A stretch of DNA of 30,000 nucleotides. It comes from Prorocentrum cordatum (lineage: Eukaryota > Sar > Dinophyceae > Prorocentrales > Prorocentraceae). This document shows, in pieces, positions 15,916-25,202 of this stretch. Each line of letters starts with the position of its first letter. Positions within the stretch are counted from its first letter, which is position 1. Location: NCBI GenBank assembly GCA_963575745.1, contig CAUYUJ010000906.1, positions 1 to 30,000 on the forward strand. The letters run 5' to 3'. The notes beneath the pieces are model-generated. The model was not told where the DNA came from, searched no databases, and saw nothing but the letters and a program-made list of their open reading frames with translations. Made by a program: the position numbers and the translations under genes.

Positions 15916-16695
15916 AGCAGCATGTAGGTGGCGATCTGCCCCCCTGCGCCTGTGTACACCACATCGCTCGCGTGCACCACAGCGCGCGTGTACACCACAG
16001 CGCCTGCGTACATCGCAACAACCGTGTGCAACGCAGCGCCTGTGTAAACTGCAGTGCTTGCGTACACTACAGCGCCGGTGTACATGTGCACACCAGAAGC
16101 AACCATGTGCAACGCAACGCCTGTGTACACCACAATGCTTGCGTGCATCCACAAACGCTCCATTTTGTCATGATGACTCCTTCAAAAATTCTACATACAA
16201 CAGTGGTGCTGTGTTGCACACGGTTGCTGTGGTGCACACAAGCGCCGTGGTGCACACAGGCACTGCAATGCACGCAGGCATCGTGATGTACACTGCTGTG
16301 TTGCACACGGCTGATGTGGTGCACGCAGGCGCTGTGGTGTACACAAGAGCTGTTGCGCCCGCGCGCGCGGTGGCACAAACTGACACTGTGTTGCACGCGG
16401 CTGCTGTGGTGTACATTGGCGGTGTGGTGTACACAAGCGCTGTGGTGCACGCAGGCGCTGAGGTGTACACAGGCGTTGTGGTGCAGATCGCCACCTACAT
16501 GCTGGTGCCACCCGTCCTCCGTCATTCCTAAGCGTTTCCAGGCGCCGCCGGCGCGAAGCGTGACGTCATCGACCCCCTCCATCCCCCCCAGATGATTGCC
16601 GTCATCGGCCCGGAATAAAACAACAGGCTCCAGCCGCGTCCGCACGCACGACGTCGATGAGCGACGAGCGACGAGCCACGAGCCACGAGCCACGA

Positions 16696-16754
<59 letters not shown>

Positions 16755-16888
16755 TGCGGACCAGACTCCTATGCGGATTCCTACGCGGATCCCGATACGC
16801 ACGGCGGCAGTGCCCGGAGCGCTCTGGGGGGGGGAGCGTTACATCATAGGGGGAGGGGAGGGGCGGGGGCCATGACGCCCGTCGTGCC
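15752..16888. repeat. outer inverted-repeat pair within intron 2
   Basis: GACGGGCGTCATGG at about 15755-15768 is matched in inverted orientation near 16869-16882. Further in, TATGACATAACGC (15791) pairs with a near-copy at 16835-16847. Homopolymer G or C runs separate these blocks. It may mark the ends of a composite non-autonomous transposon. Confidence 0.5.
15919..16503. repeat. giant foldback of about 18-bp repeats with perfect 21-bp ends
   Basis: A perfect 21-nt inverted repeat sits at 15919-15939 and 16483-16503 (key part GTAGGTGGCGATC). Between them the left arm (15940-16150) repeats GTACACCACAGCGCCTG, and the right arm (16205-16482) repeats the inverse, GCAGGCGCTGTGGTGTAC, at steps of 15, 18 or 21 bp. 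A unique spacer of about 50 bp lies in the middle. Confidence 0.8.
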
Positions 16889-17028
16889 TCAAGCAACGAA
16901 GAAATGGTCTCTCAAGAGGCATGGACGTGACGGAGAGCGAGCGAGAGAGAGAGAGAGAGAGAGAGATCGATAGAGAGAGAGAGAGAGAGCAGGGACACAT
17001 CGGTGTATATAAGAGAGGGGTCTCCCAC

Positions 17029-17912
17029 CGTTTGCCCGTCCGGCGAGAAGCTGGCGCAGAGCACGAAGCTCGAGTGGCCCTCCAGCGTGCGCAGGCAATC
17101 TGCGGCAGCGGCCGACCACACCTTCGCCGTCATGTCGTCCGAGCCGGTCAGCACCTCCCGCCCGTCGGGCGAGAAGACGGCGCACCGCACGACGTCTTTG
17201 TGCCCCTCCAGGCTGCGCAGGCACTCCCCCGAGGAGGCGGACCAGATCTTCGCCGTCCCGTCAGAAGAAGCAGTCAGCACCTCCCGCCCAACCGGGGAGA
17301 ACACTGCAGACTTCACAAAACCTCGATGGCCTTCCAGTGTGCGCAGGCTATGCCCAGCAGCAGCCGACCAGATCCTTGCAGTCCCGTCGTCCGAGGCAGT
17401 CAACACCTCCCGCCCGTCACCCGAGAACACCGCGGACATCACTGCCCGCCGGTGCCCCACCAGCGAGCGCGAGCACTCCCCCGTCGCAGCGCACCACACC
17501 GTCGCGGTCCGGTCGTCGGAGGCCGTGAGCACCTCCTGCCCGTCGGGCGAGAAGGCAGCGGATCTCACCCAGTCCCGGTGGCCCTCCAGCGTGCGCAGGC
17601 ACTCCCCGGAGGCAGAGCACCAGAGCCTGCACGTGCAGTCCTCCGAGGCCGTCAGCACCAGCTGCCCGTCGGGGGAGAAGCCCACGGACCGCACGGGGCC
17701 TCGGTGGCCCTGCAGCGTGCGCAGGCACCTGCCCGAGGCCGCGGACCAGATCCTCACCAGCCCGTCCTGCGACCCAGATGCCACGAGGGGAGAGGGCGAG
17801 GCCACCACGGTCAAGTCGGAGCAGTCCGCAGCTCCGATATCGGCCAGCGTCGTGCTCCCACGCAGCTCGACGTCTCCCAGAAAGACACGTTTGGCCCGCC
17901 GACCCCAGCTTG
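17029..17912 (-). CDS. Ubl-WD40 repeat protein, exon 2 (second half of Ubl, most of the WD40 propeller)
   Basis: The exon starts after the acceptor TTTTCACCCCCAG. It first reads KRVFLGDVELRG and STTLADIGAADCSDLTVV, which aligns without gaps to the second half of a ubiquitin fold ([20 protein letters not shown] region). WD units follow, each ending in (R/K/V)(I/L/V)W plus a SAASGECLRTL-type link and beginning GH..V.S..FSPDG: one N-terminal unit, five complete ones, and a seventh broken at SPDGQT. Such propellers are protein-docking platforms, so the protein is probably a scaffold or adaptor, perhaps linked to ubiquitin signalling; the partner is unknown. The WD units are very alike at DNA level (recurring TGCGCAGGCACTCCCC on plus), pointing to recent internal duplication. 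In the joined protein this exon covers residues 37-330. Third positions are strongly G/C. Confidence 0.9.
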
Positions 17913-18284
17913 CTGGGGGTGAAAAGGCGTGTGAGATAATGGGCTATCCCCCTCCCCTTTTCCCCCTTCCCACAAGTCCAAACTGCTTTTCTAAACGAGA
18001 AAGGGGGGTCAAGGGAGGGGGCCACGAACTCACAAGCGCGGCTCTTTCGCCCTCCAAGCCGCCAAAGCAAGTCTCGGCGCTTTCACGGTGCTCGAGATGC
18101 ATGCTAAGATGGCCCAAGACGAGCTCCAACACGCCAGAGAACCAGCAAAAACACAGAAGATTGCTTGAAGATGGTCCAGGAGGCCCCCACGATGCCCCAA
18201 GAGGGCCACAAGAGAACCTCCACAGGGCCTCAAGAAGCAATTCGCCTGGCGAAGGACCCAACCATATGCAGTTGTGAGTAACGC

Positions 18285-19560
18285 ATTTGTGTGTATCCTC
18301 TTCGGTGGAGCCCCCTTTGGGGCCGCGAAACGTGGGGAGTGTGCCGAACTGGGTGGCGGGGACGCATGTGGGCACTGCAACTGGGGCCATCGGTGGAGTT
18401 CCATTATGGGGCCACGAAACGTGCAAGGGGTGTGCCGAAATGGGTTGCGGGGACGCTTGTGGACTACGCCACTGGGGCCTTCGGTGGAAATCACTATGGG
18501 GCCAGGAAACGTGTGAGGGGCGTGCCGAAACGAGCAGCGGGGACACACGTGGGCACCGCCACTGGGGCCTTCGGTCGAGTTTCCAATGGGACCACGAAAC
18601 GTGTGCGGAGTGTGCCGAAATTTGTGGCGGGGACGCCTGTGGGCACCGCCGCTAGGGCCGTTGGTAGAGCTCTCTATGGGATCACGAAACGTGTGAGGGG
18701 CGTGCCGAAATGGGTGCCAGGGGACGCATGTGGGCACAGCCAATGTGGCCTCCAGTGGGGGTCCCCATGGGGCTACGAAACGTGCGAGGGGTGTGCCGAA
18801 ATGAGTGGCGCGGACGCATGCGGGCTGCGCCACGAGGACCTTCGCTGGAACTCCCTAATGGGTCACGGAACGTGTGCCAGCTGTGCCGAAATGTGTGGCG
18901 GGGACGCCTGTGGGCACCGCCACTGGGGCCTTCGGTGGAACTCCTCGTGGGACCACGAAACTTGTGAGGGGCGTGTGGCTATGGGTGACGGGGACGCCGC
19001 ACGTATGAGGGGTGTGCCGCAATTGGGGGCAGGGACGCATGCGGGCTGCGCAACTGGGACCATCGGCGGAGCTCCTCTGGGACCACGAAGCGTGTGAGGG
19101 GAGTGCCGAAATGGGAGGCGGGGACGCATGCGGGCTGCGCCACTCAAACCTTCGGTGGAGTTCCCTATGGGGCCACAAAGCGCGTGAGGGATGTGCCGCA
19201 ATTGGGGGCGGGGACGCATGCGGGCTGCGCACCTGGGATCTTCGGTGTATTGGCACCACGAAACTTGTGAGGGGCTCGCCAAATGGGTGGCAGGGACGCA
19301 AGCGGGCTGCGCGCCACTGGGGCCTCGGTAGACCTCCTACGGGGCTAACGAAACTTGCGAGGGGTGTGCCGAAATGGGTGGCGCGGACGCATGAGGGCTG
19401 CGCCACTGAGACATTCGGTGGAGCTACTCTGGAGCCACGAAACGCGGGAGGGTGTGCTGAAATGAGAGGCGGGGACGCATGCGGGCTGCGCCACTCAGAC
19501 CTTCGGTGGAGTTTCCTATGGGACCACAAAGCGCACGTGTGAGGGGTGTGCCAAAGTGAG
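18285..19560. repeat. minisatellite, about 90-bp unit, about 14-15 copies
   Basis: Words such as GTGTGCCGAAATGGG, GGGGACGCATG, CACTGGGGCCTTCGGTGGA and CCACGAAACGTGTGAGG recur in fixed order; GTGCCG lands near 18342, 18432, 18522, 18610, 18702, 18793, 18880, 19012, 19102, 19194, 19367 and so on. Units are diverged and sometimes shortened. Long open frames here on both strands follow the repeat. Confidence 0.9.
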
Positions 19561-19804
19561 GGGGTGACGGGAAGAGGGAGGGGGAGGAGGAGAGGAACGG
19601 AACGCGGGGCGCTGTCTCCTCAAAACGACGACCCAACACCACAGGATGGTTGAGGAAAAGCAGTGTCCTTATGTTTGCCAGTATTTTCGCGTTCTCGCCT
19701 TGTCGAGCTCCTGAAAGCCCAGCCGGGCCTGCTGGGCCCCACCACACCCGCCGCACCTAAGACAGCCAGCAAGGCCGTCAAGAGGGTCTCAATGAAGGGC
19801 CCCT

Positions 19805-19807
<3 letters not shown>

Positions 19808-19847
<40 letters not shown>
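19808..19847. repeat. (CA)n microsatellite
   Basis: About 19 uninterrupted CA units. Confidence 0.95.
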
Positions 19848-19848
<1 letters not shown>

Positions 19849-20130
19849 TAAATAGACACAAGTACAAGGACTCTCCATATTTTCCCATAGTTTCCGGGTG
19901 TTTGTCTTCCCCCCCACTTCCCATTTGTTTCCCATCTTTTCCTGGGAATCGGCGATTCATTGTGTCTGTGTGTTTTGTCCCTCCTGATTAAGGAGGGCCT
20001 CGATGGGGGACCAAAGAGAGGCCCAAGAAGGGGCCTTCGCAGGAGCCCTGGAAGGCCTCCCTCACGAGATGGCCCCCCCAACGCCCTCAGCAGCCCCTCA
20101 GCCTGCCGAGGGATGCCAATCTGGGGGGCC

Positions 20131-20267
20131 ACATGCGAACCCTACCCCTACCCCCCACGATTCCTGAGGGGGAGGGTGGGGTCCACTTCGCTCGGGAGCT
20201 CCCGAGCGAAGTGACCCCCCCCCCTCCCCCTCAGAAATCGTGGGGGGTAGGGGTACGATTCGCATGT
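20131..20267. mobile_element. palindromic element, copy P1
   Basis: The two halves are near-perfect reverse complements: ACATGCGAA..CTACCCCTACCCCCCACGATT on the left, and the same read back from 20267. The centre is CTCGGGAGCTCCCGAG. The arms are about 65-70 bp with almost no loop. A second copy is at 25073-25201. Non-coding; the structure fits a foldback MITE. Confidence 0.8.
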
Positions 20268-20930
20268 ACGAACGAACGAAAGAAGCCGCGCCCAGACGGC
20301 GCATTGGCAAGCTAAATAACAACACATGCGATCAGGAAAAATGCAGGGCAGGAGCGTGCAAGCGCTCGGGCATCGCCGTGCCTCGGATTGCAATGCACAG
20401 GCACGCCGGTGCAAAGGGTTCGCATGTGGCCCCCTACAATCCCCAACCGCGTCCAACACCTGCCCCCCCCCCTACGGGGCAGCACCCGCCGGGCCACGAC
20501 CCGACACGCCAGCCGAGGCGGCGACCTGCCCAGACAGCTCCCCGCCTGGCCCCACGGATGCTTCGCCCGTGGCCCTCTCCTCCTTCTGCCTGCCGGCTGC
20601 GACGTCGCTGGATGGCCACTCCCCCCCCCCCGCTGGGTCCCCCAGCCCCGCGAGTTGCCCTCACTCGGGGGGCCAATACCGAGTGGCCACTCGACCTCTG
20701 TGCGGCCTGCAACCAGCCAGACCCCCCCCCCGAGAGAAAGGGTTAGTGCTACTCGTCACCTCACCCCGGAGCCAGAGGCGGGGCTCTAGTGCTACGAGCT
20801 CACGTTCGACGGACGGCACACAGAGTTGCAGGTGCCGGCACCACGCTCTGGCAGCACTCCAGTACGGGTGGCCTCCCCACCCTTCTGGCCTCCGCCATCC
20901 TGGCCCTGCCCTTCGGTCGGGCATGTCCCC
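20268..20930. other. GC-rich 660 bp inside intron 1, no gene recognised
   Basis: All three plus frames are open for long distances because stops are rare at this GC content. One frame reads FARGPLLLLPAGCDVAGWPL and another ends near the intron-like element, but no domain, border or consistent frame supports a gene. Confidence 0.4.
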
Positions 20931-20979
20931 CTACAGGGGGATTTTCGACGAAAAATAAAAATTATCCCGGCAAAGCAAC
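20931..20979 (-). mobile_element. intron-like element, copy B (49 bp)
   Basis: On the minus strand it begins CGCTGTTAG|GTTGC and ends TCCCCCTGTAG, followed by GGGGACATGCCCGACC. The left flank CGCTGTTAG is identical to that of copy C, and the right end matches A, C and D. Confidence 0.55.
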
Positions 20980-21116
20980 CTAACAGCGATATGTAGAAGC
21001 ATATCTGAAAGCATTCCCCTTAAGATTCAGATGAAAATCCAGTTGTAGAATTCTGCTGTTCTCGCAGTCGTAGTCGCATTCGCGATGACAGTCGCAGCGG
21101 CAACGGCAGTCGCAGT

Positions 21117-21445
21117 CACAGCCTCAGCCTCAGCCTGCCTCAGCCTCAGCCTCAGCCTGCCTCAGCCTCAGCCTGCCTCAGCCTCAGCCTCAGCCTGCTT
21201 CAGCCTCAGCCTCAGTCTGCCTTCAGCCTCGGCCTCAGCCTCAGCCTGCCTCAGCCTCAGCCTGCATCAGCCTCAGCCTCAGCCTCAGCCTGCCTCAGCA
21301 TCAGCCTGCCTCAGCCTCAGCCTCAGCCTGCCTCAGCCTCAGCCTCAGTCTGCTTCAGCCTCAGCCTCAGTCTGCCTTCAGCCTCGGCCTCAGCCTCAGC
21401 CTGCCTCAGCCTCAGCCTGCCTCGGCCGCAGCATCAGCCTGCCTC
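21117..21445. repeat. CAGCCT minisatellite
   Basis: About 330 bp of CCTCAG and CCTGCCTCAG units in higher-order groups; a block with CTGCCTTCAGCCTCGGCC appears twice (near 21217 and 21370), showing duplication of a larger unit of about 150 bp. Confidence 0.9.
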
Positions 21446-21446
21446 A

Positions 21447-21835
21447 GCATTCAAAATGTGGCCCAGGAATGGAATTCTGGGAACTAGAAGAACACGAAGT
21501 GGCCTACAGTTGGCTCCGGGCATTCAAAATCATGCCCAGGAATGGAGTTCTGGGAACTTGAAGAGCACGAAGTGGCCTACAGTTGGCTCCGGGCATCCAA
21601 AATGTGGCCCGGGAATGGAGTTATGGGAAATCGAAGAGCACGAAGTGGCCTACAGTTGGCTCCGGGCATCCAAAATGTGGCCCGGGAATGTACTTCTGGG
21701 AACTCGAAGAGCACGAAGTGTGTGACTGTTGGCGAAAAGCGAGCCCGGCTCTGTTCCCGGTTCTCCAGAATGTGTCCCGGGAATGGAGTTCTGGGAGGTC
21801 GAAGAGCACGAAGTGTGTGACTGTTAGCGAAAAAC
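21447..21835. repeat. 72-73-bp tandem repeat, five units
   Basis: Units start CAAAATGTGGCCC.GGAATGGAGTTCTGGGAA and end GTTGGCTCCGGGCATC. Starts are near 21453, 21527, 21599, 21671 and 21766. The fourth unit has a different end (GTGTGACTGTT.GCGAAAA), shared with the fifth. Confidence 0.9.
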
Positions 21836-22094
21836 GATTTCCGGTTCTCTTCCCCGGCACCCGCCCAGACCCCCCTGAGGAGTCATGATGCTCTCTTTTG
21901 ACCCTACTAGAAACCTAACCGCATGCCGATGATAATAAAGGGACCCCCCCCCCTTCCCTTCAGTGTTTAGAGTTGATTATCGTCGCCCTATACAAAATTC
22001 AAATTGGGCGGCGAGCGCTGAGGCCGAACTTCATTATCACCTCGAAACGCTGTGTTGAGATAGCAACATCAAGCGATGTTGCTATCCCCGCGCG

Positions 22095-22790
22095 CGCCTG
22101 AACTTTTTTATCTCTGGGGTTGACTATCCATGGAAAGGGGAGCACATGAGCTACCCTACATGAGCACTTAAAAAAATCAATTTTCATAAAGCGTTTGAAA
22201 ATTAAAATTGATAGATTTGGAACTTTCCATTTTTCCGTTCTTCTTCTCTTCTTCTTCTTCTTCTCTTCTTCTTCTCTTCTTATTATTATTATACTTCCCT
22301 CTTCTTCTTTTATACTTCTATCTGTCCTCACGCTCGCCTGAACTTTTTTATCCCTGGGGTTGATTATCCATGGAAAATGAAGCACATGAGCTACCCTACA
22401 CGAGCACTTAAAAAAAACAATTTTCATAAAGCGTTTGTAAATTAAAATTGATAGATTTGGAACTTTGGATTTTTCCTTTCTTCGTCCACTTCTTATTATC
22501 CTCTTCTTCTTCTTTCTTAGTATTCTTCTACTGTATTCTTCTTTTTTTATATTTCTCTCTGTCCCCACGCTCGCCTGAACTTTTTTATCTCTGGGGTTGA
22601 TTATCCATGGAAATTGAGGCACATGAGCTACCCTACACGAGCACTTACAAAAAAACAGTGTTCATAAAGCGCTTGTAAATAATATCTAATAGATTTGAAA
22701 CTCGATATTGTTTCTTCTCTTCGTCCTTCTCCTCCTCCTATCACTTCTTTTATTTTATTATTTATTATTTTTATTTTCTGTTTTATATAT
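22095..22790. repeat. AT-rich tandem repeat, 240- and 237-bp steps, three copies
   Basis: CGCCTGAACTTTTTTATC, then a GGGGTTGA.TATCCATGGAAA block, CACATGAGCTACCCTACA and CATAAAGCG recur at 22095, 22335 and 22572. Each copy ends in a TTCTTC-rich stretch. Both steps are multiples of three, so a minus frame stays open over 207 codons. The surrounding 21880-23020 is unusually AT-rich for this window. Confidence 0.85.
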
Positions 22791-23020
22791 AGATTCCTCC
22801 ATTCCAGCGAGATAAGCCATTGTTGAGGATATTTATATGAAAACTAAACGCCAAGGATGTCTCAAAACGTGCTCGGCTTGGTCTCCTCTTGATCATCTCT
22901 TACTTCGAGATTATGCTGAGGTCTGCTGGGCTACTTTTATTATCTCTCCCTGAACCCCGAACTTTATTATCCCCTAGTGTTTATTCTCACGGGCATGAGG
23001 TTATCAGCAAACGCTGTTAG

Positions 23021-23103
23021 GTAAATACTCCAAAATGTGCAAGAATAGTCCAAAAATCGGCCCCATACCATTTTTCCACTATTTTTGAATATTCCCCCTG
23101 TAG
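23021..23103 (+). mobile_element. intron-like element, copy C (83 bp)
   Basis: It begins CGCTGTTAG|GTAAATAC and ends ATATTCCCCCTGTAG|AGGGACAGGCCCG. The inner part (AGTCCAAAAATCGGCCCC, CACTATTTTTGAATATTCC) aligns with copy D. Confidence 0.65.
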
Positions 23104-23193
23104 AGGGACAGGCCCGCCTTAACCCTGTCCCCAGGAGGCCCCCAGGATGCCTCCCGAAAGGCCGTCCCCGAGACATCCGCGAGGTCCCCTGGC

Positions 23194-23315
23194 CATCGCT
23201 CGGACGTCCACTCCCTGTGCTTTCTTCAGTTTCGTGCGTGTTTTTGTTCGCCAAATTGCCAAGGATGCTCCTAGATTGTCCTCGCCGAAGGAAAAATGCA
23301 CACGTCCGAGCGATG
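23194..23315. mobile_element. MITE-like element with 13-bp inverted ends
   Basis: ATCGCTCGGACGT at 23195-23207 is the exact reverse complement of 23302-23314. The 94-bp core is non-coding. Only one copy is in the window, so the call rests on the ends alone. Confidence 0.4.
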
Positions 23316-23642
23316 CCAAGTCCCCAGGAAGCCCCGAACCGGCAGTGAGGGAAGAGGAGAACGGATCCGCAGCAGCCTCCCGCGTGCAGCACGAAGCAGC
23401 AGACAGCACACGCGAGGCCAGAAGCCGCACACCCCCTCTTCTGCCAGCGGCGCCCACGAGGGCTTGGCGCGAGGGGGGAGTGAGAGCCTCTGGCGAGGCG
23501 GCGGGCGTCCGAAGGAGGCAGGGGGGCTTCTCGGGAGCCCGCACGGCTTCTGGGAAGCCTTCTGAGAAGGCTCCCGTCTTCCAAGAAGCCCCCGTTCCGC
23601 CCTCTCACAGCACACCCGTATCATAAGGACGCGCGATTGCAG

Positions 23643-23795
23643 GATTCGGCCCGACCTAAGGAGCGATAAGCCCCCCTTCTTTCAAGGTGCACCAGGGAGG
23701 CTCGCCGCAAAAAAGGTAGCGGACCGCAAGCAAACCAAAGGAACGACCGAGCCCCATTTGAAAAGTAAGCGTTCCTTATTCAAGCCGGATCCTGT
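23643..23795. repeat. family E relative, copy 2
   Basis: It shares the CGACCTAAGG-type start, AAAGGAACGACCGAG and AAGCGTTCCTTATTC with 14570-14750, but its ends have decayed. Confidence 0.5.
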
Positions 23796-24025
23796 GGGAT
23801 GCAAAGGCCTTGGAAGGCCATGTCGGCACCCTGCGAGCGGGGCGCGGCCAGCGAAAGCGGGCCGAAGGAGGGGCAAGGATGCAAGGGCACCCGTGGGAAG
23901 GTCGCACATCCTCCCTGTGGGGGTTGACTGCAGGAGGCTGCCTCCCTCGCAGCAACCCCGTGGGCACCGTCCACTCTGGGGGCCGGGCGGAACGGCGCAG
24001 GCCTCTCGGCTGAAGCCAAGCGTGC

Positions 24026-24131
24026 TGGCTGGTTCGGCGATCGCGGCGAGCACGTCCTGCAACCGCCATGACGGGTCGGCATCCAGCGCCGCGAGCTCGC
24101 GCCCACTGCAGGTGACCACAGCGATGCGCAT
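24026..24131 (-). CDS. Ubl-WD40 repeat protein, exon 1 (first half of ubiquitin-like domain)
   Basis: The minus frame from the ATG at 24131 reads MRIAVVTCSGRELAALDAD, then WRLQDVLAAIAE. This matches the start of ubiquitin-like folds: beta-hairpin MQIFVKT..G, then the helix ..TIENVKAKIQ. Joined to exon 2, the RVF strand falls at residues 44-46, beside residues 42-45 of ubiquitin, and the rest aligns gap-free; this is the main reason to place both in one gene. The donor is probably GCCA|GCACGC. The frame is also open upstream of the ATG to an AG at 24180, so the Met may be internal. A Ubl in front of a WD40 propeller suggests an adaptor role; the function is not known. Confidence 0.7.
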
Positions 24132-24500
24132 CCACGTATGCGACAAGATCCCCGGGGCAAGTCGGGGCGAACCCTGGGCTTGATCAGTTACTGGCGCGAG
24201 GTGCTGACCCGACTTGGGCAAGAGCTGCTACTGAGGGCCAAGGCTTCCGCGCCTCCTTCCGAACCCTCTCCCCCATCACTCTGGCACGTTGAACTAAGTC
24301 GGCTTGGCGAGTATCTAGGCATTGCTCCGTGCTACATTCGAAACAAATGAGTAGAAATGCGAAATGTCGAATCACATGCGTCCATTACCATACAGCTAGC
24401 TCCTCCGCTCCTACCACATGGTTGCCAATGGCTTACCTCGGTTGCCAAAAGGGCTCAATGCATTGACATACTTCAGCCGACAATTTTTTGCTGAACTCAC

Positions 24501-24607
24501 CTCGATGTTCTCCTCCTCTGGAGATATCGCTGCCACCTCGGCCGCTGCTGGTGCACGGTTTGCAGCGACTGCGCGAGACGGGTGAAACAATCCCCCCTGC
24601 GAGTTCG
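24501..24607 (-). CDS. candidate exon, product unknown
   Basis: It is bounded by an acceptor GCCCCTACAG (ends 24608) and a strong donor GAG|GTGAGT (24500-24495). The frame reads GLFHPSRAVAANRAPAAAEV and then AAISPEEENIE, with no stop. It ends in phase 0; the AG at about 24180 before the Ubl exon is also phase 0. It could therefore be an upstream exon of the Ubl-WD40 gene, which would make MRIAV an internal methionine, or belong to another transcript. Low-complexity Ala content weakens the call. Confidence 0.35.
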
Positions 24608-24834
24608 CTGTAGGGGCATATTACTACATCTTGCCTGTATCAAAGTGCTGCATAATGACAGATCATACATGGTGCAATTAAAGAGCTGCGTTATGGCAGA
24701 TTTGTCTGGAAAGCCTGACGGGACACCACAATCGTAGCTGTCCTATCGGCTAGATCAAAATCTATCACAAAACGCGTCAAATCCAAGCGTTGCTTGTGCT
24801 TGGCAATATGTGCACTCGCACTAGATCGAGAAGG

Positions 24835-24998
24835 CTATTCAGCAAACCCTGCTCGAACACAGCCAGTAGCCTCGCATCTATCCAGCTCGGCAAGAGTACA
24901 GAGCTCAGCCAGAGACTGGAAGAATGGCTGCTCTTCCAGCGCGATGCGAACACCCGGCTTCCTTGGAAAAAGTGCGCGAGCCTGCTGGATCACATCTC
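24835..24998 (-). CDS. candidate terminal exon of an upstream minus-strand gene
   Basis: After a possible acceptor GAGAGCAG the frame reads GDVIQQARALFPRKPGVRIA and then LEEQPFFQSLAELCTLAEL, ending with a TAG at 24835-24837. The composition is helical and protein-like. I do not recognise the family. If real, it ends one gene about 700 bp before the Ubl exon on the same strand, in keeping with the one-way gene order common in dinoflagellates. Confidence 0.3.
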
Positions 24999-25072
24999 CT
25001 GCTCTCCTCTCCCTTCCCGTCCCCCAAACTCCTGGATCGGACCCTTCATCACCTCTGGCCGGCTAGGGAGCC

Positions 25073-25201
25073 ACATGCGAACCCTACCCCTGCCCCCCAC
25101 GATTTCCGAGGGGGAGGGTGGGATTCGCTTCGCTCGGGAGCTCCCGCACAAAGTGAACCCCACCCTCCCCCTCAGAAATCGTGGGGGGCAGGGGTAGGGT
25201 T
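25073..25201. mobile_element. palindromic element, copy P2, interrupted at its right end
   Basis: Same sequence as P1 for over 100 bp: ACATGCGAACCCTACCCCTG at the left, a GAGCTCCCG centre, then GTGGGGGGCAGGGGTAGGGTT. The last seven bases expected (CGCATGT) are missing, and the sequence passes straight into intron-like element D. Confidence 0.8.
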
Positions 25202-25202
25202 A

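Larger units (their letters stand above)
15671..17028 (-). other. intron 2 of the Ubl-WD40 gene (1358 bp) with nested inverted repeats
   Basis: The donor is ACG|GTGGGA (exon end 17029) and the acceptor CCTTCCAG. The intron contains a (GA)n run (16941-16990), two (GAC)n runs (15877-15913 and 16697-16753), each preceded by a similar AGCCGCG.CCG...CACGACG leader in direct orientation, outer inverted repeats (15752-15817 with 16825-16888) and the inner foldback at 15919-16503. Confidence 0.7.
17913..24025 (-). other. intron 1 of the Ubl-WD40 gene, about 6.1 kb, repeat-filled
   Basis: Inferred from the split ubiquitin-like domain: its first half is at 24131-24026 and its second half starts at 17912. 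The acceptor is CACCCCCAG. The donor is uncertain; GCCA|GCACGC (a GC donor) fits the reading phase and the length of the ubiquitin fold. It holds the tandem arrays and small elements listed separately. The parts 17930-18280, 19560-19800, 20268-20930 and 23316-23640 show no recognisable gene. Confidence 0.6.

Noticed and set aside
16912-17028. Continuation of WD40 exon 2 to the in-frame end at 16912
   Set aside because: After SPDGQT the frame runs into (GA)n-encoded Ser/Leu, while a matching exon with proper splice signals exists at 15670.
18030-19542. Repetitive frames that might look like a tandem-repeat protein
   Set aside because: Open in several registers on both strands of the 90-bp minisatellite; unit length is not a steady multiple of three.
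18285-19560. CRISPR-like regular array
   Set aside because: The whole 90-bp unit is repeated with no unique spacers, and the genome is eukaryotic.
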